A DNA stretch of 64,000 nucleotides from JAEDHM01 sp964368645 (GTDB lineage: Bacteria > Bacillota > Clostridia > Christensenellales > CAG-1252). The stretch's first letter is position 1. Each line of letters begins with the position of its first letter. The stretch spans positions 1-64,000 of the forward strand of contig CAYJBY010000005.1 in the NCBI GenBank assembly GCA_964368645.1. Reading direction: 5' to 3'. This document shows positions 43,287-52,493 of this stretch, in pieces. The notes below the pieces were generated by a model. The model saw nothing but the letters and a program-made list of their open reading frames with translations. It was not told where the DNA came from and ran no database searches. The position numbers were made by a program, and so were the translations under genes.

Positions 43287-45284
43287 TTAATCCGCGTCGC
43301 CCATAGAATCCAGCATTACCTGTTTTTTCTCGTCCTTGCTCAATTTTTTCAAACTGCCCAACTGCTTGCTGTCGCCGTGCTTAACAAAGCACATACAAGC
43401 GATAGCGATAGCAACCGCAACGGCGGAATATGCGAACAGATATTTCATACCCCAGTTGTCCATTACCAGACCTGCGATAAAGGGAGTGATTGCCTGTGCG
43501 CTCATAGTTGCGGTGTAATAGTAACCGGTGTATTTTCCTACGTCCTGTGCCTTGGCAAGCTCCACAACCATCGGGAAGGTGTTGACGTTGGCGATTATCA
43601 GACCGAAACCGGATATGAGGTAGAAAGTAGCGAACAACGCCGCCTTAACGAACTCCTTATCACCGGGATTTAAGACCAGAAGCAGTAACAGATATGACAC
43701 GACAGCCAACGCAAAGCCCAACATTATGGACTTTTTACGTCCGATTTTCACAGCAAGAAAACCGACGGGAATAAAAGCGATAGCAGATATAGCCATACTG
43801 ATTGCGCTGATGATTGACGCTGTGCCGGGGCTTAAAAGCAACGCCTTGGTGCAGTAAATCGAAAGTGAACTGGACACTGCGTTATAGCCGATAAACCACA
43901 TAAATATGGACGCCAATATCAATATGAAGGAGCGGAATTTGGCTCTTTCGGGGATATTCTTGTCGTAATAGAACTTGAATACCTTGTACTTAAAGGAGTT
44001 CTTATCGGGATCCTTTTTGACCTTAACGGCAGGATTAGCCGCCGCTTCGGATTCCAGTTTTTCTTCCTTTTCCTCAAACAGCAGTTCTTCCTTCTTTTCC
44101 TCTGCTTCCTCGTCCTCGTCGCTGATACCGAAATCAATACATTCCTGATTGCATTTTTCCACCAGCTTGGGCTCCTTGACCAACCACAGGAAGCAAGCGA
44201 GCAGTAACAGCATAAGCGCGGCGCAGATAGCGAAAATCAGTATGTAGCTGGTTGAGGTAACGGGGAACATAAGGATAATCGTATAGGTTATCAGCGCAAG
44301 ACCGCCGCCTACACCGCCGCAAAGATTGATGATGGCGTTAGCCTGCGATCTTAAGGGCTTAGGAGTAACGTCTGGCATCAAGGCAACCGCAGGGGAGCGG
44401 TAGGTTGACATACAAATCAAGGTCATAAGCAGAAGTATCATATAGAACACAATGCTCGTAATGCCGCTCTTGCTGTGGAAGGTCTCTTCCTCAATCTGAC
44501 TGCTTATCCAAGTCGTCATACCTGCTTTGGCAAAGGTATTGTAGTTCTCGTTGCCTTCCTTAATGGACTGATAGCTGACGCCGTTCTCCGTCTGACCGAT
44601 AAGCTTGCCGTCGTCGTCCGTTTTGATAACGGTGTCGCCGTACTTATAGGTAGTGCCGCCGATACCCAGGAAACCCGACTTAGAGCTAAGGTTGGAATCG
44701 TAGCGGATAGAGGTGAAGAAGGTTTTAAGAGAAGCGTCGTCGGTAGCCATACCGCGTTCCTTAAGGCTGAGTTTCAGGTAATTAAGGTCGCAGTAATTGG
44801 CGTTGCCGTCCGCCACCGCCGCATCGTAAAACTCGGTAAGTCTTTCGGACATAAAGGCGTCGTCGTTAAGCTGTGCCTCGTAGGACGCTCTTGTAACGGC
44901 GGAATTATCCATTTGCGTTTTTGCCGTCAGCGGAACGAAAACCATACACACAACGGCGGCTATGGTGCCGAAAATAATGAACGGCGTGCGCCTGCCGAAG
45001 CGTTTTGAAAGTCTGCCGTGGCTCTTATCGGATAATCTGCCCATAATGGGGAGCAGGAAGAGGGACAAAAGGTTGTCGAGTCCCATTATCAAGCCTCTTA
45101 TGGTGTTGGAAAGTCCGTAAGCGTTCTCCAGCAAAAGGGGTATAACAAAGTCGTATGCGCCCCAAAAAAGGGTAATACCTGCAAAAGCCAACCCGACCTT
45201 AAAGGTCTGCGGGTAATTAAGCTTGAGCTTCGCGCCCTTGGAGGGAGCGGCGTCCGTGGTGGGAGCAGTGGTTTGTTTGTCCAT
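43287..45284 (-). CDS. MFS transporter with large extra loops (GPH-like)
   Basis: The 665-residue protein has 12 predicted membrane helices. GLDNLLSLFLLPIMGRLSDK and SKRFGRRTPFIIFG carry the MFS loop 2-3 signature (GRLSD...RFGRR), of the type found in sugar or cation symporters. It is about 200 residues longer than usual: an extracytoplasmic insertion follows helix 4 (about 95-260), and the central cytoplasmic loop is highly charged (EEKKEELLFEEKEEKLESE). The substrate is unknown. GGAG precedes the ATG, with a promoter further upstream. Confidence 0.82.
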   Translation of the reverse strand: MDKQTTAPTTDAAPSKGAKLKLNYPQTFKVGLAFAGITLFWGAYDFVIPLLLENAYGLSNTIRGLIMGLDNLLSLFLLPIMGRLSDKSHGRLSKRFGRRTPFIIFGTIAAVVCMVFVPLTAKTQMDNSAVTRASYEAQLNDDAFMSERLTEFYDAAVADGNANYCDLNYLKLSLKERGMATDDASLKTFFTSIRYDSNLSSKSGFLGIGGTTYKYGDTVIKTDDDGKLIGQTENGVSYQSIKEGNENYNTFAKAGMTTWISSQIEEETFHSKSGITSIVFYMILLLMTLICMSTYRSPAVALMPDVTPKPLRSQANAIINLCGGVGGGLALITYTIILMFPVTSTSYILIFAICAALMLLLLACFLWLVKEPKLVEKCNQECIDFGISDEDEEAEEKKEELLFEEKEEKLESEAAANPAVKVKKDPDKNSFKYKVFKFYYDKNIPERAKFRSFILILASIFMWFIGYNAVSSSLSIYCTKALLLSPGTASIISAISMAISAIAFIPVGFLAVKIGRKKSIMLGFALAVVSYLLLLLVLNPGDKEFVKAALFATFYLISGFGLIIANVNTFPMVVELAKAQDVGKYTGYYYTATMSAQAITPFIAGLVMDNWGMKYLFAYSAVAVAIAIACMCFVKHGDSKQLGSLKKLSKDEKKQVMLDSMGDAD

Positions 45285-45393
45285 TTAGATCTCCTTCATA
45301 AAAATTCCGCGTGGGCATATCCTGCCGAAAAATCAAAATAAAGCGGCAAGGCTGACAAGTAAAAAAAGCTCTCCTCACGCACACGCTCCTATT

Positions 45394-45422
45394 ATTCTAC
45401 AATAAAAAATGCTAAAAGTAAA
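45394..45422 (-). promoter_or_regulatory. Promoter of the MFS gene
   Basis: Minus strand TTTACT (45422-45417), 17-bp spacer, TAGAAT (45399-45394). The leader of about 100 nt contains GCGTG near its start and CACGC near its end, which could pair. Confidence 0.5.
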
Positions 45423-45515
45423 TATCCAATTTTCTAAAAAAACCTTTTTGACGGAAGCAAAAGTAAATATCGGACTTCTTACGACTTTCTTAAGGACAGA
45501 AAGTAGTTAAAAAGG

Positions 45516-45545
45516 TTGTCAAACGACAATTACGGCTTGTATAAT
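45516..45545 (+). promoter_or_regulatory. Promoter of the ComEC-like hydrolase gene
   Basis: TTGTCA (45516-45521), 18-bp spacer, TATAAT (45540-45545), with a leader of about 24 nt carrying GGGAGG. Confidence 0.75.
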
Positions 45546-45575
45546 GTAACAAGCGATTTTTATCGGGAGGCACTT

Positions 45576-46778
45576 ATGGCGGCAAAAGGCGGCGGCAGTC
45601 GGAAACGCAAACAACAGCAGAAAAAGTTTTACATCGTTTTAGCGGTTATTATAGTGGTGCTGGCGGTTATAGCCGCAGGCGTAATAGCCTATCTGTACGT
45701 CAATAACAAACTCCCCGAGGATTTTGAGGAACAGCTTTACGCTTGGTTCGGCGGCGGCGATGACGAAGGCAATCTCGGCGGCGGCGAAAAGCCCGTACCT
45801 GCGCCCCAAGGCGTGGCGGCAGGCGATTTGCTGATAAAGTTTATCGACGTCGGACAGGGCGACAGCATATATATCAAGTTTCCCGACGGCAAGGATATGC
45901 TGGTTGACTGCGGCAACTCATCTCAGTCCTCCGATTACCGCGACAACGCTCTTTCCGTTTTGGAAACCTACGTTACCGACGATATTATCGAATATCTTAT
46001 GCTAACCCATTGCGACAGCGACCACGTTTACTTTTTAGACGAGGTAATCGAGACCTACGACGTGGACAATATCTATATGCCCAATGTAATGGCGGCTCCG
46101 ACCTCTGTCACCGCACAGGCTAAGGTGAATGCCTTACCCACCTCAAAAACTTCCGTTTTCACAGACAAGGATAAGGTTACTTCCGCTTGCTATGCCGAGT
46201 TTTTCGCGGACGCGCTAACCGAGGCTGACGCGGTAATCACTCGTAATATCGGTACTTTTTCGATTACGGGCGTTGGTTATTCCCTTGACTTTTACTGTTA
46301 CGACGCGCAAGAATGGACGGCAACCGATTTAAGCTCCGCCGAGGAGAAGAACGCCATATCTCCGATAGGGGTGCTGACCTGCAACGGTACGAGGGTAGTA
46401 TTAACAGGCGACTCCAACGAGATTAACGAGCCTAAGTGGATTAACTATATGAAGTCAACCTATAACGTAAACTCTCTTGACTGCGACGTGCTTAAGGTCG
46501 GTCATCACGGCAGTGAGTCTTCTTCAACCGCCGACTTCCTGAGCTTTATCAAGTGTGAATACGCGGTTATCAGCTGTAACGAGGAGGGCAATACCTTTAT
46601 ACATCCAAGGCAGGCGACGCTGGACAGATTGAAGGCGCAGAATATGACCGTTTACCGCACCGATCTTAACGGAACGGTGAGCTTAACCCTCAAACAGAGC
46701 GGCGGCTACGAATTTAGCTCGGAGCGTCAGGCGGAGCAGTCTGCGGAGCTTATCGGAGCGGATATGGACAACGATTAA
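45576..46778 (+). CDS. Membrane-anchored metallo-beta-lactamase-fold hydrolase (ComEC C-terminal-like)
   Basis: The 400-residue protein has a basic N-terminus, one membrane helix (YIVLAVIIVVLAVIAAGVIA), a Gly/Asp-rich linker, then the MBL domain found at the C-terminus of ComEC: KFIDVGQGDSIYIKFPDGK (19 residues), MLVDCG, LTHCDSDH, GDSNEIN and KVGHHGSESS. The metal-site pattern HxDxDH is intact, but the usual GG after it is replaced by VYFL. In stand-alone form such proteins are probably extracellular hydrolases of nucleotides or DNA; no competence genes are nearby. GGGAGG precedes the ATG at 45576, and 20 extra codons of the longer frame are rejected because they cover the promoter. Confidence 0.85.
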   Translation: MAAKGGGSRKRKQQQKKFYIVLAVIIVVLAVIAAGVIAYLYVNNKLPEDFEEQLYAWFGGGDDEGNLGGGEKPVPAPQGVAAGDLLIKFIDVGQGDSIYIKFPDGKDMLVDCGNSSQSSDYRDNALSVLETYVTDDIIEYLMLTHCDSDHVYFLDEVIETYDVDNIYMPNVMAAPTSVTAQAKVNALPTSKTSVFTDKDKVTSACYAEFFADALTEADAVITRNIGTFSITGVGYSLDFYCYDAQEWTATDLSSAEEKNAISPIGVLTCNGTRVVLTGDSNEINEPKWINYMKSTYNVNSLDCDVLKVGHHGSESSSTADFLSFIKCEYAVISCNEEGNTFIHPRQATLDRLKAQNMTVYRTDLNGTVSLTLKQSGGYEFSSERQAEQSAELIGADMDND

Positions 46779-46883
46779 GGCTCGTTTTCCGCGTAATAAA
46801 ACAAAAGCCACGAACAAAAACACATAACGATAGAGAAAAGACGAAAATCACCGCAAAAAGGCTGTATCGTCACAGCCCTAGGC

Positions 46884-46911
46884 TTGCAATTAAAGCCGTT
46901 TGTGCTATAAT
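46884..46911 (+). promoter_or_regulatory. Promoter of the amino acid kinase gene
   Basis: TTGCAA (46884-46889), 16-bp spacer, TATAAT (46906-46911). Confidence 0.65.
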
Positions 46912-46992
46912 TAGTGGGCAAAGGCGGTAAAGCCGCCCGACGGTTATCGGAAATTAACAATAGGTTATAACGCAGGTTATACGGAGGATACA

Positions 46993-47817
46993 ATGAATTT
47001 TGATTTTGAACTGGTAGGAAAGATCGGCTCGATGGCACTTATCGACAGCAAGTACCACGATATTAACTACAACGTAATAGCGCGTTTGTCAAGAGAGCTG
47101 AAGCCCGGTTATATTTGGGTGACGTCGGGCGCGGTTGAGATAGGCAGATTGGACTACATAAAGCGTAACGGCAAGGAGTTAGAGGGCGACAGTCTGGACG
47201 CAAAGACGGACTACTCCGCTCAGGGACAAGCTATACTTATGAACACCTACCGCGAGTACACTGACAGCCGTTACAGCATCAGACAGATACTTGTCGAGCA
47301 TCAGCACTTTAACAACGACGTAAAAAGGGAGCATTTGCGCAAAATGCTTTTGCGTTGTCCCGCTCAAAACGCCATACCCATACTCAACTACAACGACGCG
47401 ATTTCCGATGAGGAAAACGTGAAGTGGGAGATTAAGTCCATAATGGAAAAGAAAGGTCACGCGGTGCAGTGCCTTGATAACGACGAAACCGCCAGTCAAA
47501 TCGCTTGTTTGGTTAAGACCAAGACCTTGCTTATACTTACCTCAACCAACGGCATTTACAGCGATCCTAACGACAAAAACACCCTAGTATCCGAAATATC
47601 GGGCAAGGACATATACGAGCTTCTGGACAACGTGAAGGAAATGCAAACCCATTGCAGAGGAGCAAGCAGAGCAGGGGCGAACGGAGCTTGGAACAAGTTG
47701 GAGTACATACAGGAGCCGCTGAAATTGGGAACGCAGGTGATTATTTCCAACTCGGTTTATCCCATTGCGGACATATTGTCGGGCAAGGCTCCCGCAACGC
47801 GCATAGCGGTAAAGTAA
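46993..47817 (+). CDS. Amino acid kinase family protein, glutamate 5-kinase-like
   Basis: The 274-residue protein has the amino acid kinase fold with VTSGAVEIG near residue 43, the motif of glutamate 5-kinases, and LLILTSTNGIYSDPND in the ATP-binding half, comparable to the ProB consensus DVDGLY. The N-terminal lysine motif reads LVGKIGSMAL instead of VVKIGSS. There is no PUA domain and no proA next to it. Proline synthesis is therefore only one option, and another acid such as in UMP- or carbamate-kinase relatives is possible. GGAGG precedes the ATG by about 6 nt. Confidence 0.72.
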   Translation: MNFDFELVGKIGSMALIDSKYHDINYNVIARLSRELKPGYIWVTSGAVEIGRLDYIKRNGKELEGDSLDAKTDYSAQGQAILMNTYREYTDSRYSIRQILVEHQHFNNDVKREHLRKMLLRCPAQNAIPILNYNDAISDEENVKWEIKSIMEKKGHAVQCLDNDETASQIACLVKTKTLLILTSTNGIYSDPNDKNTLVSEISGKDIYELLDNVKEMQTHCRGASRAGANGAWNKLEYIQEPLKLGTQVIISNSVYPIADILSGKAPATRIAVK

Positions 47818-48052
47818 TAAGATTCGGCAATACGGTAAAGCGACGCCGTAAAGCAACGCCGAAAAATTATTACGTAAAGTAACGCAATGCGGTAAAACAA
47901 AGCTATAACGCAACGCGAGAAAACAGTAGATAACGCAAAACGGCAGAAAAAAGTAGATAACGCAAATCGGCAGAAAAGCGAAACGGTCAAAAAGCATAAG
48001 CCGCATCGGCAGTCCGAAATCCTGCCGCAACAGCACAGATTGATAAAAAAGG
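47818..48052. repeat. A/G/C-rich intergenic segment with degenerate repeats
   Basis: The plus strand is poor in T and contains degenerate short repeats such as GTAGATAACGCAAAACGGCAG at 47929 (copies differ at one base, AAATCGGCAG in the second). No credible gene is seen. Similar segments follow the symporter gene and the tRNA-Gln gene. Confidence 0.5.
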
Positions 48053-48079
48053 TACGGAACGCGTTTCCGTATTTTTTTT
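48053..48079 (+). terminator. Terminator before spoVT
   Basis: TACGGAA (48053-48059) pairs with TTCCGTA (48065-48071), and eight T follow. Confidence 0.8.
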
Positions 48080-48112
48080 ACGGTTTATCTTATACTAACG
48101 GCGGAGAAAACT

Positions 48113-48634
48113 ATGAAAACTACCGGCATTATTAGAAGAATTGACGATTTGGGGCGTGTGGTGATACCCAAGGAATTGCGTAGAACGATGCGTTTTCGCG
48201 AGGGTGAGGAGCTGGAAATCGCCGTTGGTTCGGACGGACTTATTCTAAGAAAATATTCCGCACTGGACGGCTTTTCGGATTTTGTGCCCGACTACGGGGA
48301 GGCTATGAGCCGCGCACTTAACTGCGAGGTGGTGATAACCGACAACGAAAAGATTATTTATCCCGTAAAATCCGATGAAAACGCTGATAGGGAGCTGACT
48401 GACGAATTTCGTAAGCTGTTGGAAGAACGCCGTCCTCGGCGATTGACCGCGGACGCGTGTCTGCTGATTTCGGCAAATAGTATAAAGCCCTACGAGCAAC
48501 TGATAACACCGCTTATCGCGGCAGGCGATTTATACGGAGCCGTCGTGATTAATTCGGATTCGGAGCTTACCGATACCGAGCGGAAAGCCGCGGAAACGGC
48601 GGCATACTTTCTTGTCGGACAAATCGGCGAATAA
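48113..48634 (+). CDS. spoVT: Stage V sporulation protein T
   Basis: SpoVT is a DNA-binding regulator of late forespore genes. The N-terminal AbrB-type swapped-hairpin domain reads MKTTGIIRRIDDLGRVVIPK, followed by ELRRTMRF. The C-terminal part (about 55-173) is the GAF-like domain with NCEVVITDNEKIIY and GDLYGAVVINSDS. At 173 residues it has family length. GGAG stands about 7 nt before the ATG. It is followed by the SpoVB-like flippase, a common pairing in spore formers. Confidence 0.93.
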   Translation: MKTTGIIRRIDDLGRVVIPKELRRTMRFREGEELEIAVGSDGLILRKYSALDGFSDFVPDYGEAMSRALNCEVVITDNEKIIYPVKSDENADRELTDEFRKLLEERRPRRLTADACLLISANSIKPYEQLITPLIAAGDLYGAVVINSDSELTDTERKAAETAAYFLVGQIGE

Positions 48635-50171
48635 GGGCTGCGTTAAGGGCGCGGCTTTACTGGCGGCGGCAGGCGTTGTCGCCAAGCTGATCGGAGGGAT
48701 TTACCGTATTCCGCTGACCAACCTTTTAGGTGCGGAGGGAATGGGCTATTATCAGCTCGTTTTTCCAGTTTACGCGCTTTTGGTGGCGGTAATATCCACT
48801 GGTATGCCCGTGCTCATATCCCGTATCGTGGGCGCGTCAGGCGACAAATACGGTTACGCGGTATTCAGAAAAGCGTTAAGCGTTCTGGCGATTGCAGGTC
48901 TGGCGTCCTCGCTGATTTTGGCTCTTTTGGCAAAACCTCTTTCCGCGGTGCAGGGAGAGGAACAAGCGACTTTCGGCTATATTATTATCGCTCCTGCTCT
49001 GTTTTTCGTGGCGATTATGAGCGTATTCAAGGGGTGGTTTAACGGTCATTTGGATATGAAACCCTCCGCGTTTACCTCTCTCAGCGAGCAGGTTATCAAG
49101 CTTGGCGCAGGACTGGCGGCGGCGTATCTTCTGCGCTCACGCGGCACTGCGGTTATGGCAATCGGCGCACTGGCGGCGGTTACGTTGTCCGAGGGCGTAT
49201 CCCTTTTGGCGGTGGTCGTGTACTACGGGGCTAAGGGCGGCAGATTCCCCAAGCCTTCGGTGGAAATACCCTTCCGCGTTCTTTTTCAAAGCTCCGCGCC
49301 TCTTACCCTAAGCGGCGTGATTTTTCCCCTCGTTACCTTCGTTGACAGCTTGATAATGGTTAGGCTTATAGCCCTTAACGGCACTTCGGATAACGAGGCT
49401 CTTTCCGCTTACGGCTTGCTGACGGGAGCGGTTGGCTCCATAGTCGGCTTTCCCGTGGTGCTGACCGTTGCGCTTGCCGCCGCCATTATACCTGTGATTT
49501 CACGCAAGCTGGCGGAAAGGGATTCTGACGGCATAAGGCAAAACGGGTTCTTGGCTCTGAAACTGGCTCTTAGCGTATCACTGCCGCTGGCGTTGGGGTT
49601 AATTTGCGTTTCTCCTCAAATATGCGACGCTTTTTATCCTTCATTAAGCGCGGCGCAGAGAGAATTGGCGGCAAAATTGCTTTCCGTTTCCTCGGTAGGT
49701 ATTCCGCTTTTGGCGCTGCTGCAAATATACAATTCTATGCTACAGGCGGTTGGCGGCTCTTCCGCTTCGGCTCGTAATCTGGCTATTGCAGGCGGCGTAA
49801 AAATACTGTCCGACGTTGCTCTGGTTCCCTTCTTCGGAATAATGGGCGGCGCGGTGGCTACCGTGCTGTGTTATGCGGTGGGGCTGACGCTTTCCGTAAT
49901 TTCCTACGGTAAATTAACAGGGAGCTCCAAAAGTTTGATTAAAAACGTTGCGGAAATCACAGGTGCGGGTGTTATAATGTCAGCAGCGGTTATATGCGTG
50001 CGCGTTTTCATAGGTAATGCGTATTTGGCGCTTGCCGCGGCTGTAGCCGCAGGAGCGGCGGTATATTGCACGCTTATACTGCTGTTTAAGGTTTTTACCA
50101 AGGACGAATTGAGCCTAATGCCCTTATCGGGCTTAACGCTTAGGCTTTCGGGATACAAGGAGGACGTATGA
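48612..50171 (+). CDS. SpoVB/MurJ-type polysaccharide flippase
   Basis: The 519-residue protein has 12-14 membrane helices and belongs to the MATE/MOP flippase superfamily, in which SpoVB and MurJ move lipid-linked cell-wall precursors. The N-terminus GAALLAAAGVVAKLIGGIYR followed by IPLTNLLGAEGMGYYQ is the SpoVB/YtgP hallmark. It starts at a TTG inside the last codons of spoVT (23-nt overlap), because no better start lies before the conserved region. Next to spoVT it is likely used for spore cortex synthesis. It overlaps mazG by 4 nt. Confidence 0.88.
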   Translation: MSDKSANKGCVKGAALLAAAGVVAKLIGGIYRIPLTNLLGAEGMGYYQLVFPVYALLVAVISTGMPVLISRIVGASGDKYGYAVFRKALSVLAIAGLASSLILALLAKPLSAVQGEEQATFGYIIIAPALFFVAIMSVFKGWFNGHLDMKPSAFTSLSEQVIKLGAGLAAAYLLRSRGTAVMAIGALAAVTLSEGVSLLAVVVYYGAKGGRFPKPSVEIPFRVLFQSSAPLTLSGVIFPLVTFVDSLIMVRLIALNGTSDNEALSAYGLLTGAVGSIVGFPVVLTVALAAAIIPVISRKLAERDSDGIRQNGFLALKLALSVSLPLALGLICVSPQICDAFYPSLSAAQRELAAKLLSVSSVGIPLLALLQIYNSMLQAVGGSSASARNLAIAGGVKILSDVALVPFFGIMGGAVATVLCYAVGLTLSVISYGKLTGSSKSLIKNVAEITGAGVIMSAAVICVRVFIGNAYLALAAAVAAGAAVYCTLILLFKVFTKDELSLMPLSGLTLRLSGYKEDV

Positions 50172-51568
50172 TTACTGTTATCGGTTTAGGCGTAACCAAG
50201 GGCGATTTGACCGCTAGGGGCGCGGCTTGTATGAGCAAAGCGGATTACGTGGTTTTCCGCACCGCGCTGACTGCTTCCGCAAAGGGCGTATTTGACGAAA
50301 CCAAGCATATCAGCTTGGATTCTCTTTATAGCGAGGCGGAGGATTTCGACGCGCTTAACAAGGCTATTGCGGCGCGGCTTAAGGAATATTGCGCCAAGGG
50401 CAGCGTAGCCTATATGGTGGACGGTAGCGGAGTCAACGATTCGGCGGCGGCACTTCTAAAAGGCGAGTGCGATATTCGCGTTATCCCCGGAATATCCGCG
50501 GAAAGCTCGGCTTGCGCCGTGACTGCCGAGGGCGGTGAAACGGTGGGCGTTTCGGCAACGGCTTTCGTTGAGGACAAGGCGTTTTACGCACCGCGCTCCA
50601 ACCTGCTCGTAAAAGAGGTGGACAACAAATTCTTGGCAGGAGAGGTTAAGCTCAAACTGATAGATTTGTACGGCGCGGATTCCGATTTATACTACATAGA
50701 CGGCGTTAAGGCGGAGCTTATCAAGGTCGAGGACGCCGACCGCCGCAAAAAGTACGGCTACGGTGTTTGCTTTTTCTTGCCTTACAAGGGCTTTTTAGAC
50801 AAATCCAGATTTAATTTTGCCGATTTAATGGAGATAGTTTACCGCCTGCGCGGCAAGGACGGCTGTCCTTGGGATAAGGTGCAGACGCATCAGACCATTC
50901 GTCAAAACTGCATAGAAGAGGCTTACGAGCTGGTGGAAGCGGTTAATCTTGAGGACGCGGACAAAATGCAGGAGGAAACTGGCGACGTGCTTTTGCAGGG
51001 CGTTTTTCACGCTGTAATTGCCGAAGACTGCGGAGAATTCAGCACTACGGACGTTTTGACGACTCTTTGCGCGAAGCTGATTTTCAGACATACCCATATT
51101 TTCGGCGCGGTGAAAGCCAAAGACGCACAGGAAGCGCTTTCGGCTTGGGAAGCGGCAAAGGCAAAGGAGAAAAAACAGGGCACCTACTCTGACAGAATGG
51201 AGCAGGTCGCGGAGCTTCCTGCGCTTATCAAAGCGGAAAAAATCCAGAGAATTGCGGCAAAAGCCAATTTTGACTGGGCGGACGTTAAGGGTGCGCTTCT
51301 TAAACTCCACGAGGAGATAGAGGAGCTTTTTGCGGAAAACGCTGACAAGGAAGAAGAGGGCGGCGACCTGCTGTTCTCCGCGGTCAACGTGTTAAGGCAT
51401 CTGGGTATCGAGCCTGAAATGGCACTTTTAGGCTCGGTCAACAAGTTCAAGGCGCGTTTCGAGGCGGTGGAAAAAGAGGTTCTAAAGCAGGGCAAGGATA
51501 TTAAAGCCTTGACCTTAGACGAGCTTGACGCTATATACAACACAATCAAAAATGCTGACAATAGGTAA
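50168..51568 (+). CDS. mazG: Tetrapyrrole methylase-MazG fusion (YabN type)
   Basis: The N-terminal 200 residues form a SAM-dependent tetrapyrrole methylase-like domain (MITVIGLGVTKGDLT, YMVDGSGVND, VIPGISAESSA). The rest contains the nucleoside triphosphate pyrophosphohydrolase MazG: LRGKDGCPWDKVQTHQTIR and EEAYELVEAV, EETGDVLLQ, then a second copy-like segment LHEEIEEL. This is the YabN layout of spore-forming Firmicutes; MazG removes non-standard nucleotides. The role of the methylase part is unknown. It follows the flippase with a 4-nt overlap and overlaps dusB by 17 nt. Confidence 0.9.
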   Translation: MITVIGLGVTKGDLTARGAACMSKADYVVFRTALTASAKGVFDETKHISLDSLYSEAEDFDALNKAIAARLKEYCAKGSVAYMVDGSGVNDSAAALLKGECDIRVIPGISAESSACAVTAEGGETVGVSATAFVEDKAFYAPRSNLLVKEVDNKFLAGEVKLKLIDLYGADSDLYYIDGVKAELIKVEDADRRKKYGYGVCFFLPYKGFLDKSRFNFADLMEIVYRLRGKDGCPWDKVQTHQTIRQNCIEEAYELVEAVNLEDADKMQEETGDVLLQGVFHAVIAEDCGEFSTTDVLTTLCAKLIFRHTHIFGAVKAKDAQEALSAWEAAKAKEKKQGTYSDRMEQVAELPALIKAEKIQRIAAKANFDWADVKGALLKLHEEIEELFAENADKEEEGGDLLFSAVNVLRHLGIEPEMALLGSVNKFKARFEAVEKEVLKQGKDIKALTLDELDAIYNTIKNADNR

Positions 51569-52493
51569 TTTAACGCTGAAATCAGACGCGGTTGCGGCTC
51601 CCCTTGCAGGACTTTCCGACATAGGCTTCCGCAGTATCGCTTCCTCCTACGGCGCAGGCTTGGTTTACACCGAGATGGTAAGCGTCAAGGGGCTTTTGTA
51701 CGGCAACGCGGAGACCGCCGTGCTTTTATCCACCTCCCCCGACGAGGGCGCGACGGCGGTTCAGCTTTTCGGCAGAGAGCCTGCGCTTTTCGCACAGGTT
51801 ATGCACTCTCCCTTATTGGACAAATTCGACGTAATCGATATTAATATGGGCTGTCCCGTTCCCAAGGTTGTGAAGAACGGCGAGGGCAGTGCGCTGATGA
51901 AGGAGCCCTCTCTTGCCGCGGAGATAGTCGCCGCCGTCAAGGAGAACGCCAAGGGCAGACCTGTCACCGTGAAAATCCGTTCCGGTTGGGAAAGCGTTAC
52001 CGCTCCCGACTTTGCAAAAGCTTTGGAAAAAGGCGGCGCGGACGCGGTGGCGGTACACGGCAGGCTGAGAACGCAGTTTTACTCAGGGTACGCAGATTAC
52101 GGCGTGATTAAGGCGGTTAAGGAAGCTGTTTCGATACCCGTTATCGGCAACGGCGACGTTAAAAGCGCGGCGGATTACCTAAAACTTAAGAATGAAAGCG
52201 GCTGTGACGGAGTTATGATAGGCAGAGGCGCGGTAGGCAACCAAAAGATTTTCGCAGAGATTACGGGCGAGCCGTACAGCTATGATCCCGTGAAAGATAT
52301 TTGCCGCCATTACGCAACGCTTAGGACGATTTATCTCGATAAGGTTTGCGTTAATCTGATGAAAGCTCACGTAATGTACTACGTAAAGGGCGTTAAAGGA
52401 GCGGCGGAGATTAGACGTGACGCGGCTTTTATGCAAAGCTACGAGGACGTTGTTGCAACAGCAGAGCGTATAAAAAGAGGTGTTTTATGCTGA
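51552..52493 (+). CDS. dusB: tRNA-dihydrouridine synthase
   Basis: Dus enzymes reduce uridines in the D-loop of tRNA with FMN and NADPH. The protein shows APLAGLSDIGFR (FMN/active-site start), INMGCPVPKVVKNGEGSALM with the catalytic Cys, VKIRSGW, VHGRLRTQFYSG and VMIGRGAVG. It has 313 residues. The ATG at 51552 lies within the mazG end and has no strong Shine-Dalgarno sequence; the longer frame from 51525 is not supported by the family start (LTIGNLTLKSDAVAAPLAG). It overlaps trmL by 7 nt. Confidence 0.92.
   Translation: MLTIGNLTLKSDAVAAPLAGLSDIGFRSIASSYGAGLVYTEMVSVKGLLYGNAETAVLLSTSPDEGATAVQLFGREPALFAQVMHSPLLDKFDVIDINMGCPVPKVVKNGEGSALMKEPSLAAEIVAAVKENAKGRPVTVKIRSGWESVTAPDFAKALEKGGADAVAVHGRLRTQFYSGYADYGVIKAVKEAVSIPVIGNGDVKSAADYLKLKNESGCDGVMIGRGAVGNQKIFAEITGEPYSYDPVKDICRHYATLRTIYLDKVCVNLMKAHVMYYVKGVKGAAEIRRDAAFMQSYEDVVATAERIKRGVLC

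Noticed and set aside
46850..46880. Terminator between 46778 and 46993
   Set aside because: The GGCTGT/ACAGCC hairpin has its T-run only on the minus strand, where no gene ends.
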